Assembly: GCF_900104145.1 (NCBI RefSeq)
Contig: NZ_FNLB01000003.1
Coordinates: 5,494 to 69,493 of the forward strand
Reading direction: 5' to 3'
Length of the DNA: 64,000 nucleotides
Source of the DNA: Pseudovibrio sp. Tun.PSC04-5.I4
Lineage (GTDB): Bacteria; Pseudomonadota; Alphaproteobacteria; Rhizobiales; Stappiaceae
A program made the translations under genes and the position numbers. Below the pieces are notes generated by a model. The model was not told the origin of the DNA. It worked only from the letters and a program-made list of their open reading frames with translations, and searched no databases. How positions within the stretch are numbered: position 1 is the stretch's first letter; every line of letters starts with the position of its first letter. Of this stretch, positions 34,941-43,678 are shown one piece after another.

Positions 34941-35956
34941 TGGCTAAGAAGTCGAAGATGTTTAGTGAAAACTTGGCTAAAGGCATGCAAGAACCTACCA
35001 AAATGCCTGCCACTATGACACGTTCTTCGTTAGAGCAAACTTTCGGAAAAACCCCTGCAAAGGGCGCGGGACGCGGGATCGAAGATTTAAGTAAAGCCGT
35101 TGCGGAAGTCGTAAGTCATCGTGCGTCTAAGCGCGATATTCAACGTCTTGAGCCTAGCAAATGCGAACCCTCATTCATCCGAGATCGCATGAATGAGGAG
35201 AACGACGAAGAATTTCAAACGCTCAAGCAGGCTATTGATAAAGTTGGGCAACAGTCGCCTATCTTGGTTCGACCACACCCAGTAAACCGTGATGTTTATC
35301 AAATTGCTTATGGGCATAGACGTTGGCGTGCCTGTGCTGAGCTTGACATTGCCGTGAACGCGGTAGTCAAGGAACTTACTGATGAACAGCTATTAATCTC
35401 TCAAGGGCAGGAAAATCATGAGCGTAAGAACCTTTCGTTCATTGAGACAGCAATGTTTGCTGAGGCAATGCGAAAGGATTATCATAGTGGCGTGATCATG
35501 GAAGCGCTTGGGATAGGTAAGTCCACTTTGTCGCAACACCAAAGTGTTACACGAGCAATTTCGCCAGCGATAATCAGAGCTATCGGGCCTGCTCCTAAGA
35601 CTGGCAGACCTAAATGGACGACACTTGCTAAGCAATTTGGCGCGGAACCGTTGAAATGCAAAAACATCGTTCAAGGTTTAAGTACAGGGGCAACATGGGT
35701 AGGTTCTTCTTCCGACCAGAAATTTGACTCGGTGATGGAAGCTATAGCAAAGGGGCAAAAAGCCTCTGCGCAGAAAATCGCAAATACTCCCGTTGAAGCA
35801 TCAGATGGAACCTGTGTGGTCACGGTCAGCAAGTCGAATACGGGTGCAAAGTTCTCTTGGCAAGGTGAGACTGGCCGCGATTTTAGTTTGTTTGTGGCAG
35901 ATCGAATGCAAGAACTGTTAGCGGACTTCGAAAAATCAAAGGAAACTGAGCGATGA
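34940..35956 (+). CDS. repB: Partition protein RepB (ParB family)
   Basis: 338 residues. The ParB/Sulfiredoxin-type nuclease-like domain includes VGQQSPILVRPHPVNRDVYQ and IAYGHRRWRACAEL, followed by ISQGQENHERKNLSFIETAM. Next is the helix-turn-helix region MEALGIGKSTLSQHQSVTRA. The C-terminal part is the RepB-specific domain. It binds parS and stimulates the RepA ATPase. It directly follows repA, and the counter-transcribed RNA region and repC follow. Confidence 0.95.
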   Translation: MAKKSKMFSENLAKGMQEPTKMPATMTRSSLEQTFGKTPAKGAGRGIEDLSKAVAEVVSHRASKRDIQRLEPSKCEPSFIRDRMNEENDEEFQTLKQAIDKVGQQSPILVRPHPVNRDVYQIAYGHRRWRACAELDIAVNAVVKELTDEQLLISQGQENHERKNLSFIETAMFAEAMRKDYHSGVIMEALGIGKSTLSQHQSVTRAISPAIIRAIGPAPKTGRPKWTTLAKQFGAEPLKCKNIVQGLSTGATWVGSSSDQKFDSVMEAIAKGQKASAQKIANTPVEASDGTCVVTVSKSNTGAKFSWQGETGRDFSLFVADRMQELLADFEKSKETER

Positions 35957-35963
35957 CTTAGGC

Positions 35964-36039
35964 AAAGCAAAAGGGCTTGCCTAAGCAAGCCCTTTCAAAA
36001 GAATTATAGCGCCGTGAAGCACCCAACTCATATGTAGCA
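35964..36039 (-). ncRNA. Candidate counter-transcribed RNA (incompatibility RNA) between repB and repC
   Basis: On the minus strand a plausible promoter (TTGATT at 36074-36069, 17-base spacer, TAAACT at 36051-36046) precedes a transcript of about 75 bases. It would end at the strong hairpin 35970-35995 followed by TTTTGCTTTG. In repABC plasmids an antisense RNA in this interval sets incompatibility and RepC level. Position and polarity fit; the ends are estimates. Confidence 0.5.
35970..35995 (-). terminator. 10-bp-stem terminator in the repB-repC interval
   Basis: AAAGGGCTTG, loop CCTAAG, CAAGCCCTTT is a perfect stem. On the minus strand it runs into TTTTGC, as expected for the end of the antisense RNA. 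Confidence 0.65.
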
Positions 36040-36158
36040 ATTTGAAGTTTAGTGCTGAAATGTAAACGAATCAACCTAATTCTATGGGGCTGACTTGTTT
36101 TGTGCGCCGTTTTGATCGTTTCCGATTGCTCGTCTAAGAGTATATTGAGGATTGCGCT

Positions 36159-37253
36159 ATGCTACACACAAAGACAATTCCTAGTTTTCGCAAGCTGAAT
36201 GCTGCGGCGCTGGCAAGCCAGCAGCTTGCTAGTTCCCCCCTCTCAGGTCAGGTCAGCAAGTCATCGCTTTCGCAGGTCGTTAAGCGAGTATGCCCTGCCC
36301 TGGGTGTTACTGGGACAGCCTATCACGTGCTTGATATTCTCTTAGGTCTCGTGAAAGAAAAGGATCTGGATGAAGGTCGTTCTCCTGTTGTCGCGATTTC
36401 AAATAACAAGCTGGCAAATTATGTTTGTCGCAGCGAGCGTTCCATCATTCGTGCCGTCAAGAAGCTGGTTGAAGTTGGATTTCTTGCCTATCGGGATAGT
36501 GGGAATGGACGCCGGTTTGTAAACAGTCAAGGCGAAGCATATGGATTGGATCTCACTCCAGCATGTAAGAGACTACCAGAGTTGCGACAGCAAGCTGAAG
36601 CCTACAAAGCTCAACTCGATGCCGAGCGAGCTTTGAAACGCAGAAGCAAAGGATTGGCGCGGGCCATCAACGATGCCTGTGCTGAACTTTTAGAGCAAGG
36701 CAAACATACTCAGGCGAGTGAACTTCACCAACGTGCTATCGCGATCATGGAGTCTTCTCAAAATCTTTCCAATAAAACCAATTTCCTTGAGGATCTTTAT
36801 GAAGAGGTGCTGAGCGTTACTGCCATAGAGTTTGCCCAATGCGAAATAGAGCAGGTTGAGCATGGCGAACCTGTTGAACCGGTTGGGAATTCTAATAGAA
36901 TTAGAAAGGAGGAAGGCCGAGAGAACGGAATTTCCATTGAAGCACTGGCGCGTGCGCTGCCAATGGCTGTTGAGAACGTTATCCGCCCGATCCGAAGCTG
37001 GAACGATTTGAGGATGGAGGCGGAGACCCTACGCGTTGCAATAGGCTTAAGCGAACACGCTTGGAAAAAAGCAATTCAAGAACTCGGGTTGAACCTTTCA
37101 GCTGCTTGCCTTGCCGTGGTCGTTGAGAAAGTACTTCGCGAACCAGACAGATTGAGCAGGCCTGCTGGATACTTCAATGGCATGGTTGCCAAAGCGCGAC
37201 TAGGCGAGCTCAATCTCAATAGGACAGTCTGGAGTCTAGCCTGTAACCACTAA
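36159..37253 (+). CDS. repC: Replication initiator RepC
   Basis: 364 residues, somewhat shorter than the usual 400 or so of the family. The N-terminal RP-C domain includes PSFRKLNAAALASQQLA, CPALGVTGTAYHVLDILLGL, AISNNKLANYVCRSERSIIR and KKLVEVGFLAYRDSGNGRRF. These are the winged-helix regions that bind the origin, which in repABC plasmids lies within repC itself. The C-terminal domain (ENVIRPIRSWNDLRMEAETL) is present. It is transcribed after the repB-repC interval that holds the candidate antisense RNA. A fragment of a different repC lies at 5432-5665. Confidence 0.95.
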   Translation: MLHTKTIPSFRKLNAAALASQQLASSPLSGQVSKSSLSQVVKRVCPALGVTGTAYHVLDILLGLVKEKDLDEGRSPVVAISNNKLANYVCRSERSIIRAVKKLVEVGFLAYRDSGNGRRFVNSQGEAYGLDLTPACKRLPELRQQAEAYKAQLDAERALKRRSKGLARAINDACAELLEQGKHTQASELHQRAIAIMESSQNLSNKTNFLEDLYEEVLSVTAIEFAQCEIEQVEHGEPVEPVGNSNRIRKEEGRENGISIEALARALPMAVENVIRPIRSWNDLRMEAETLRVAIGLSEHAWKKAIQELGLNLSAACLAVVVEKVLREPDRLSRPAGYFNGMVAKARLGELNLNRTVWSLACNH

Positions 37254-37312
37254 ACATTTTGTGAAAACGCAGATTTAGTAAGTAGCTGAAATATAGGTCC
37301 TTTCAGGAGATT

Positions 37313-37328
37313 GTTTACAGCTGTAAAC
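37313..37328. promoter_or_regulatory. parS partition site
   Basis: GTTTACAGCTGTAAAC is a perfect 16-bp palindrome that fits the repABC parS consensus GTTNNCNGCNGNNAAC. It is 60 bases downstream of repC, one of the usual positions, and is the expected RepB binding site. Confidence 0.85.
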
Positions 37329-37441
37329 TCGATAGTTCCCTCCTGCTACTATAGCTTGGCTACGGCCAGTTTCATCCGTCTTTTAAGATAGCAATGTGCT
37401 TTGCATGTCAAACGGTCACCTTTTTGAATGATCTTAGTGCG

Positions 37442-37752
37442 TCACTTTTTTTTCTTGAACATCTTATCAAGAATAGCCTTGGCGTCTTTGGGTTTTACCT
37501 TGTCGGGATAGCCCTTAGGTTTTTTGATTTTGCCCTCATCAACAAACTTTGCGACCCACTTCATTTGGCTGTCGCTGGCAAAGTTATTTGCATCAATCCA
37601 GCCACTGAGAGCCGTTGCAGTGCTTTTAGCTTCATCAGGAAGAGGGTGGCCTTGGCGCTCCGCTATTGCCACGGCAAGCGCGAGTTGCGCCGCACTTGGG
37701 GCTGTTGGCTCCCCTGCCCGCTCCTTCTGCGGCCCCAGAAGCGCCCGCAAGG
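37442..37752 (-). pseudogene. C-terminal fragment of a DNA topoisomerase-like gene
   Basis: The minus strand encodes about 103 residues ending in a Lys-rich tail. APSAAQLALAVAIAERQGHP and SDSQMKWVAKFVDEGKI resemble the C-terminal repeats of plasmid topoisomerase III/TraE-type proteins, where such segments start PTEKQLAFA. The 5' part is missing because an IS5-family element abuts it at 37753. The assignment to topoisomerase is tentative; the truncation is clear. Confidence 0.5.
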
Positions 37753-38855
37753 GGCGCTGTTGCATAAATACTCTTCAGGCGTATATTCCGGCTGATATTT
37801 CCTTCAGTGAAGATTCACTTTATGCCGTTTAAAGCCAATGCCGATCGCCGACATAAGTTTGCCAAAGCCAAATACAAAGTGACGAACTGGTCGAAGTATA
37901 ATGAAAGCTTGCGTCGTCGCGGTGATGTCACGGTTTGGATTGAAGAGAGCGCTGCCAAGGCTTGGTTTGCACCCGAGAACCAACGACGTGGACGGCCCGC
38001 CAAGTTTTCAGAGCTTGCCATTGAAACCTGTTTGCAGATCCGGGTCGTATTCGGTCTTGCTTTGAGGCAGACTCAAGGGTTTGTGAGGTCTGTGTTCCAT
38101 TTGATGGAGTTGGTTTTACCGGTTCCTGACTTTTCAACCCTGTCGCGCCGCGCAGATGGCTTGAAACTTTCAAATCCCAAACCGCGAACGAACTCAGAGC
38201 CAGTAGAGCTGGTAATCGATAGTACAGGCGTTAAGATCTTTGGTGCCGGAGAATGGCAGGAAACCAAGCATGGAACCAGGATAAAGCGCAGAACTTGGCG
38301 CAAACTTCACCTTGGCCTTGATCTGAATACCGGCGAAATCGTATGTTCTGAACTGACCGAAGACAATGTTGGTGATCCAACCGTTGTGCCGGATCTGTTG
38401 GATCAGATCGAAGATACAGTTGCCACGTTCCTTGGTGATGGCGCTTATGATGGGGCGCCTGTGAGGCAAGAATTAGCAGACCGTTTTGAAGGTATCGAGG
38501 TCATCATTCCACCTCCCAAAACAGCTATCCCCGGCTCACAGGCTACGACCACTCCCACTGCTCGCAACCGGGATATTCTTGCCATTCAAAAGAACGGCAG
38601 GATGTCTTGGCAAAAGCAAACCGGATATGGCCGAAGGTCTCGAGGCGAAACTTTGATGGGTCGCTTTAAGCAGGTGATCGGGACCACGCTCCGGTCACGA
38701 AAGTTGAACAATCAGAGGACAGAGGCAAAACTTGGAGTCGCCGTTCTCAACACAATGACCGCCCTCGGACGCGCCACGTTCGAGAAGGTTTCTGCATGAT
38801 CAGATGCATGGGATTGGGCAAGCTGCAAGCTAATTTCGAATTGTGCAACAGCGCC
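37753..38855 (+). mobile_element. IS5-family element, complete
   Basis: 1103 bp. The ends GGCGCTGTTGCATAA and (read inward) GGCGCTGTTGCACAA are inverted repeats enclosing one transposase gene. It lies between a topoisomerase-like fragment and an IS66 end. No target duplication could be read. A truncated relative is at 21486-21706. Confidence 0.88.
37807..38799 (+). CDS. IS5-family transposase (IS903-like group)
   Basis: 330 residues from the ATG at 37807; an internal ATG at 37822 (MPFKANADRR) is also possible. The N-terminal region reads NWSKYNESLRRRGDVTVWIE. The DDE domain has ELVIDSTGVKIFGAGEW (first Asp), FLGDGAYDG (second Asp) and a C-terminal GRRSRGETLMGRFKQVIG carrying the Glu in the Y(2)R(3)E(6)K spacing. 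The DDE residues are all present, so it is probably active. Confidence 0.92.
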   Translation: MKIHFMPFKANADRRHKFAKAKYKVTNWSKYNESLRRRGDVTVWIEESAAKAWFAPENQRRGRPAKFSELAIETCLQIRVVFGLALRQTQGFVRSVFHLMELVLPVPDFSTLSRRADGLKLSNPKPRTNSEPVELVIDSTGVKIFGAGEWQETKHGTRIKRRTWRKLHLGLDLNTGEIVCSELTEDNVGDPTVVPDLLDQIEDTVATFLGDGAYDGAPVRQELADRFEGIEVIIPPPKTAIPGSQATTTPTARNRDILAIQKNGRMSWQKQTGYGRRSRGETLMGRFKQVIGTTLRSRKLNNQRTEAKLGVAVLNTMTALGRATFEKVSA

Positions 38856-38859
38856 CAAA

Positions 38860-38905
38860 ATCACAGCGTCAAGCCCAAATCATGGCGTCTTGAGCGGGCG
38901 GTTAC
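38860..38905 (+). mobile_element. IS66-family end remnant
   Basis: CACAGCGTCAAGCCCAAATC followed by GGGCGGTTAC is the same IS66 right end seen inverted at 21294-21340, with several differences. The IS5-family element cuts it on the left. It marks the boundary of the biosynthetic cluster. Confidence 0.5.
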
Positions 38906-38968
38906 GAAGTCATGTTCCTTACTTAACCATCAGAACTGGTGCCAGCGTTAAGTTGATAGCGCCCGTAG

Positions 38969-40693
38969 TTAGCTCTGTCGAGTTTCTTGTTGGTTAAAGT
39001 GGAACCCGTGCCTATTTCTGTCTAGCCGCAAGACATGGGTTGCGAATGACATGACGGCGGGTCGATGAGCTACAGAGATGATGATTCCACCACGCATTAG
39101 GTCCCGCACGGCTGCATATACCTTGCGTTCAGTAGTCTCGTCCAAATTGGCGGTGACTTCATCAAGTACTAGCACTTGAGGCCTCCGGTAAAGCGCTCTC
39201 GCCAAGCATAGACGCTGCACCTGTCCGGCGGAAAGGGTGTTGCCAAACTCAGTCACCGGATGGTCCATTCCGCAGGGTAAACTACGGATGAAATCTGCGA
39301 CGCATGCTGCCTCACAGACCTGCCAAGCACGGTCATAGTCAGGAGGATTCCTAGCGTATGCAATGTTGTCGATCAGTTTACCACTGAGTAAAATATTGTC
39401 TTGAGAGACATAACTGATCGCATTTCTCCAAGCTCCAAGCGTAACATTTTCGATCGAAACATCGTTGACCAGAATTTTACCCTGCGTCATTGGCAACCAG
39501 CGCATCAGAATTCGGGTTAGCGTAGTCTTGCCCGTGCCACTTTCACCAACGACCGCAACCCAGTCGCCGAGTACAGCACGACAGGTGACGTTGAGTAACA
39601 CGTCTCCATCTGTTCCAGCGTAGCTTGCTGAAACTTGGTCGAGGGTTAGTGACTTCACATAAAGCACTTCGTCTGCAATATGTTCATTTTTTTGTACTCG
39701 ACTTTCGGGTTCTTGAATTTCTAATAGGCGGTCCATCGCACCTTGTGCCGCGGCCAGCTTCACGTTAAAATTAGCGAGGTTGTCGAGTGGCCAGAAAATT
39801 TGCCGTACGAAGAGTGTAATGGCTGCGAAGGATCCGACGGTTAAGTACCCCTGCGCAACAACAATCCCACCGACGCCTAGAACCACAAAGGAAGGTAGCT
39901 GAGTTAGGAAATTCGAAACCATAACGCTGGTGCTTTTCATGCGTGAGCGGCGTTGAGCAGAGCGACGGGCTTGGTCGAAAACTTGTAGCGCGGAGTGCGT
40001 TTCGAAAGCGGCGGCACCATGATCTTGTATCATTTGCACTGCCTGTACCCGTTCCTGTACATGCGCAGACAAGCAGCCCAGGTCACGTTGCACGTCCAGC
40101 GATAAGTGGCGAATCCTTTGACGGAAGTAACCTAAAGACCAGTAGTAGATCGGTAGTACCAGCAAACAAAGACCACCAACTAGGAAGTCTTCATAGAGAA
40201 TAAAGACAGAGACTATGATGATTGAAACTAGGTCAATCCAGAAGTAGATTAATCCTTCACCCAAAAGTGAAGCGGTCTGCTGGACGTCGGTTAGCAGTCT
40301 GGCACCCAAATCTCCAGCGCGATGTTGGGTACGTTTTAGGAAGGGAAGATCGAGTAACCGAGTAAAGACCTGGATCCGTAGATCTCTGGCGGCGCGCACC
40401 ACCAGCGTATCCGTCAAATATTGACGGAAAAACGCGGAGGGTAAACTGATGCACAGGACAAGTGCAATTACCCACGTAGTAGAAAACAGGATATCGTGCA
40501 CTACTTGAGGTTCGTACACAGTCGTAGATGTGATCGTGTCAATGACTTCGGCTGTTAGGCTGATTATGATTAGTGGGATGGTAAATTTCAGGGCTCCTGC
40601 CAGTAATGCGCCACCGACAAGAAACTTGTTCGCCACGAGGAAGGGCCAAAGCAGGCTCAGACGTCCACTAAGCGGGTATCTATTCATGAACAT
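38969..40693 (-). CDS. ABC exporter (fused membrane and ATPase domains)
   Basis: 574 residues. Residues 1-310 form a six-helix exporter domain (LWPFLVANKFLVGGALLAGA and further hydrophobic spans). Residues 340-574 are the ATPase, with Walker A GESGTGKTT at 383-391, Q-loop YVSQDN, signature LSAGQ at 487-491, Walker B VLVLDEVTA and H-loop SVAHRP. There is no N-terminal C39 peptidase domain, so it would export a finished product rather than cut a leader. It is the last gene of the cluster, starts about 10 bases inside the preceding nucleotidyltransferase gene, and resembles McjD-type peptide exporters in layout. The export substrate is inferred to be the cluster product. Confidence 0.9.
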   Translation of the reverse strand: MFMNRYPLSGRLSLLWPFLVANKFLVGGALLAGALKFTIPLIIISLTAEVIDTITSTTVYEPQVVHDILFSTTWVIALVLCISLPSAFFRQYLTDTLVVRAARDLRIQVFTRLLDLPFLKRTQHRAGDLGARLLTDVQQTASLLGEGLIYFWIDLVSIIIVSVFILYEDFLVGGLCLLVLPIYYWSLGYFRQRIRHLSLDVQRDLGCLSAHVQERVQAVQMIQDHGAAAFETHSALQVFDQARRSAQRRSRMKSTSVMVSNFLTQLPSFVVLGVGGIVVAQGYLTVGSFAAITLFVRQIFWPLDNLANFNVKLAAAQGAMDRLLEIQEPESRVQKNEHIADEVLYVKSLTLDQVSASYAGTDGDVLLNVTCRAVLGDWVAVVGESGTGKTTLTRILMRWLPMTQGKILVNDVSIENVTLGAWRNAISYVSQDNILLSGKLIDNIAYARNPPDYDRAWQVCEAACVADFIRSLPCGMDHPVTEFGNTLSAGQVQRLCLARALYRRPQVLVLDEVTANLDETTERKVYAAVRDLMRGGIIISVAHRPAVMSFATHVLRLDRNRHGFHFNQQETRQS

Positions 40694-41727
40694 ATCATTC
40701 CTTCGCGTAGATCGTTTTGCGGAAGTTGCTCAATTAGACCAAATAGCTTGGGATACTGCCAGCCGAAATCGAAGGTGCGATTACCTACCTGAGGATGTAA
40801 CTTTTCTAGAATATTTGGCGGAATATCAAGACCGAAAGTATTCTTTAAGAAGGCGAAGGTGTACCAGATCGGGGGGTGGGTTTCATAGCTGTGGGTCAGC
40901 TTTTGCAGTAACTCCCAATCGAGGGTATAGCGACTAATAGCTGAGGTAATATAGGCCAATTCTCGAATATTGCGTCGACGCTGGTTCAGCGCCACTTCAT
41001 TATAGTAGCGCAACGCCGACAGCCAGACCTGAACGGTAATATCGGTACATTGGGCTTTAAGAGATGGAGCATCCCAGGCCCGTTCCCAGATAATCTCCGG
41101 GCCGATGTCAAGAGATGGCGCCACATGGATATCGAAACTTATTGCTATCTTTCGGTCTGATGAAACGGCGTAGACCGGGCCTTGAAGCATGTTGGAGGTG
41201 GCGGCCTCAGGCACATCTATTAACTTAGTAAAGGCATATAATTCATAATTGTTGCTATCGTAGTCTTTCAGGTAGGACTCGGATTGGGGGAGGATCTGCA
41301 ACGTTTCTTGGACCAAGTCGCCTTGGATGTAGCCCTGTTCGCGCAGGATGGTCTTGATAACGGGAACATGGTTGACTGGCACTACTAAATCGATATCATG
41401 CATCATGTTGATTGGCACGTCATCCAGAACATTATGGATATAGTTAAGTCCTTTGTAGGCGCAAATTGAACAGCCTTTCGCTATGGCCGCTGTGTTGACT
41501 TCCTGAAAAGCCTTGCGCTGCGCATCGAATACTAATTGATAAAATGCCTGCTGTGCTGCTTGTGGTTCAAACTGACGGAAGTAAAGGCTATCAATCCGGC
41601 GCTTGAATAGCTCTGCTGCCACAGCACGGAAGGCCTTGGGCGAGACCGGATATGTTGGCTTTTCCTGATGCAACATCGCAGGGATGTTAGCCAACAATCT
41701 GAGTGAAACTTTATTGACCTGGTCCAT
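40684..41727 (-). CDS. Nucleotidyltransferase family protein (NTP_transf_5-like)
   Basis: 347 residues. NMMHDIDLVVPVNHVPVIKT holds the DxD metal-binding motif, followed by LREQGY and the family's long helical C-terminal half with WLSALRYYNEVALNQRRRNI. The match is to the uncharacterised nucleotidyltransferase family PF14907. Members recur in RiPP, lasso-peptide and polysaccharide clusters, but no reaction is firmly known to me; transfer of a nucleotide to a small molecule or peptide is the expected chemistry. It overlaps the exporter gene start and lies 32 bp after the P-loop kinase gene. Confidence 0.75.
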   Translation of the reverse strand: MDQVNKVSLRLLANIPAMLHQEKPTYPVSPKAFRAVAAELFKRRIDSLYFRQFEPQAAQQAFYQLVFDAQRKAFQEVNTAAIAKGCSICAYKGLNYIHNVLDDVPINMMHDIDLVVPVNHVPVIKTILREQGYIQGDLVQETLQILPQSESYLKDYDSNNYELYAFTKLIDVPEAATSNMLQGPVYAVSSDRKIAISFDIHVAPSLDIGPEIIWERAWDAPSLKAQCTDITVQVWLSALRYYNEVALNQRRRNIRELAYITSAISRYTLDWELLQKLTHSYETHPPIWYTFAFLKNTFGLDIPPNILEKLHPQVGNRTFDFGWQYPKLFGLIEQLPQNDLREGMICS

Positions 41728-41759
41728 TTTTCGAGTGTCCTGTTCCGGGGGTAATAGGC

Positions 41760-42389
41760 CTAGGTCTTGTTCAACAAGGCGCGGACTATTGAATGAGCCT
41801 CGCTGGCCGTAACGAAGCGGGTGTCAATCATCGGGCTGACGTGGGTGTCAAAATATGCCCGATATTGATTTAGAAAGATGGGATTGCGTGTCATGCTGTC
41901 CTGGCGAATACCAATCCTGTCGGCGTACTGGGAGCTGATGTGATCAGGGGTCGTCAAAAAAAGGATCATGTCTGGCGCGCGGAAGGATTTTCGTGAGAAA
42001 ATCTGCTGGGTTGCTTGCCAGTTGATACCTCGCTCAACCTTGCCACGTGCAAAATCATGGGCAATGCAGCTGAAAAAAGTCCGGTCCGAAACCGTTAGTA
42101 GTCTCTCTGCGATGCTTGCTCCGATCATGCGTTGGCGCTGACGTTCAAGACATACGAGGCGGGCCAGAACCCTCCGCTGTACAGATCGGTTACGCAGCTG
42201 TCCCTGAGAGACAAAGGACTTACAACCGTTCAATTCATAATATTCAGGAATTGTGGCCAACTGCGGATGCATGGCCGCCAGCCTCTCGATTAGCACTGTT
42301 TTACCTGAATACCCAAGACCTTCGATACCGACATGCCGAGGTAACGTGTCAGATTTAAAGACATATGTATCAACCAGTTTGTCTGACAT
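41760..42389 (-). CDS. P-loop kinase, deoxynucleoside/thymidylate kinase-like
   Basis: 209 residues from the ATG at 42389, which has TGGAG just upstream; an earlier ATG at 42452 would overlap the previous gene. Walker A is HVGIEGLGYSGKTVLIERLA. VSDRTFFSCIAHDFARGKVE is a DR(T/S)-type substrate and lid region, and FRAPDMILFLTTPDHISSQY resembles thymidylate-kinase Walker B strands. It probably phosphorylates a nucleoside or sugar-like small molecule for the cluster. It is not a normal housekeeping Tmk by length or sequence. Confidence 0.75.
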   Translation of the reverse strand: MSDKLVDTYVFKSDTLPRHVGIEGLGYSGKTVLIERLAAMHPQLATIPEYYELNGCKSFVSQGQLRNRSVQRRVLARLVCLERQRQRMIGASIAERLLTVSDRTFFSCIAHDFARGKVERGINWQATQQIFSRKSFRAPDMILFLTTPDHISSQYADRIGIRQDSMTRNPIFLNQYRAYFDTHVSPMIDTRFVTASEAHSIVRALLNKT

Positions 42390-42406
42390 CACCGCTCCAT
42401 TTTCAC

Positions 42407-43018
42407 TCAGGTCATATCCATCTTGCCACGCAGTTGCTGTGCAATGCGACAAGCGATCTCCGCAGGGTCTCCGTTGGAAATTTCCACGTACTGTGCAAGC
42501 TTCTGGTAGACTGGTAGCCGTTCAACGAACTTCCGACGCTCGTTCTCTTCGCGCAAGCCAAAGCCGCGTTCCACCTGACGCCGGGCTACTTCGTCGGCGG
42601 CGATCTCTTGGTCGTGCGAAGGAATCAGCAGGACTGTCCGGCCCAGACGACGTACCATTTCGCGATTGGCGGTTACCACCTCTGCTGCTTCTTCGATGAT
42701 CAGGAAACCCGATGATAGAGTGACAACAGCCTCGTCTTTACTATTCGAGGCGATCTCCCGGAAACAACGGGAGTTTTGGCGGACATATTCCTCGTAGCCA
42801 TACTTCGAAATGAATGCCCGAATGTTTAGGACATTAGTGCAAAAATAGTCGTCCAGATCCACGAAGGGCACACTAAGCAAGGCAGCTAGGTGTGGGCCCG
42901 TAGTCGTCTTGCCCACGCCGCCTGGGCCAATCAGAAAGATAAAATGCTCCACTACGCCAGAAAACTTGCGAAGCCTATGCGTTACTTCACTGGAGGAAGA
43001 AGTGTACTTCGTCTTCAT
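42407..43018 (-). CDS. Shikimate-kinase-like P-loop kinase
   Basis: 203 residues. FIFLIGPGGVGKTTTGPHLA is Walker A, VPFVDLDDYF the shikimate-kinase Asp motif, YGYEEYVRQNSRCFREIA the segment containing the substrate-binding Arg, VTLSSGFL the central Gly loop, and GLREENERRKFVERLPVYQK the lid. The order is that of AroK/AroL. Its place among sugar- and peptide-modifying genes suggests it phosphorylates a cyclitol, sugar or peptide hydroxyl rather than serving aromatic synthesis. The start overlaps the deacetylase stop by 4 bases. Confidence 0.8.
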   Translation of the reverse strand: MKTKYTSSSSEVTHRLRKFSGVVEHFIFLIGPGGVGKTTTGPHLAALLSVPFVDLDDYFCTNVLNIRAFISKYGYEEYVRQNSRCFREIASNSKDEAVVTLSSGFLIIEEAAEVVTANREMVRRLGRTVLLIPSHDQEIAADEVARRQVERGFGLREENERRKFVERLPVYQKLAQYVEISNGDPAEIACRIAQQLRGKMDMT

Positions 43019-43674
43019 GGCCCAATATCCAAGGTTGCGAACTGGTTTAGGTTGAGGCAGTGCTCAAAGCGCCTGTCGCCGCGCATTTCCATGCGAGGTA
43101 TCACTTCTTCTGGATAGTCAGCGGGATTGAACCAAGGGCCATACACCAAATGCACCCTGTTGTATCCCACATCCAATAGCGCATGGGCTTGATCCGGCGA
43201 GCAATAGCCGTAAGGTACAGCAACCTCCTGCACCTCGATCCCGAGTTGTGCCTGTAATATAGTTCTAGACCGGTCCGCCTCATATCGCAGGGCCTTTAGC
43301 GAAAGCCTCTTCATGTGCGTGTGACCCATCAGGTGACTGCCGATGCGCAGTCCATCGTCCACAAGTACTTTTAGTGTTCCCCAGTTAAGCAATGGGAATG
43401 GATTATTTTCAATCCAAGTGGCTGCCTGGCCTACGAGACCTGGAAGTATAAACTGCATGGCTTCGCGCCTGCAGGCTTTGAGAAGGGGCCATGCGGTGTC
43501 AGCAAAACCCTGGCAGCCGTCATCAAAAGTGATCCTTGTACTAATACCAGTTGCCTGTTCAAATCGCGTGAGTTGCCTGAGATGCTGTGTAAAAACGTTG
43601 CTCGATAAAGCAAAGCGGTCTTTTGCCTGTGTCGGCAGTATCCTATGGTATACGAGTGTTAGCGTCCGTGGCAT
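43015..43674 (-). CDS. Polysaccharide deacetylase-like protein
   Basis: 219 residues from the ATG at 43674, five bases after the methyltransferase stop; an upstream in-frame start would overlap that gene deeply. It begins MPRTLTLVYHRILP and carries TRITFDDGCQGFADTAWPLL with the catalytic TFDDG. RIGSHLMGHTHMKRLS has the histidine metal ligands, and EVAVPYGYCSPDQAHALLDV is the later motif of NodB-type (CE4) deacetylases. No signal peptide is evident, so it should act in the cytoplasm on a glycan or glycosylated precursor, for instance removing an N-acetyl group added as part of a GlcNAc unit. Confidence 0.85.
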   Translation of the reverse strand: MPRTLTLVYHRILPTQAKDRFALSSNVFTQHLRQLTRFEQATGISTRITFDDGCQGFADTAWPLLKACRREAMQFILPGLVGQAATWIENNPFPLLNWGTLKVLVDDGLRIGSHLMGHTHMKRLSLKALRYEADRSRTILQAQLGIEVQEVAVPYGYCSPDQAHALLDVGYNRVHLVYGPWFNPADYPEEVIPRMEMRGDRRFEHCLNLNQFATLDIGP

Positions 43675-43678
43675 TGAG

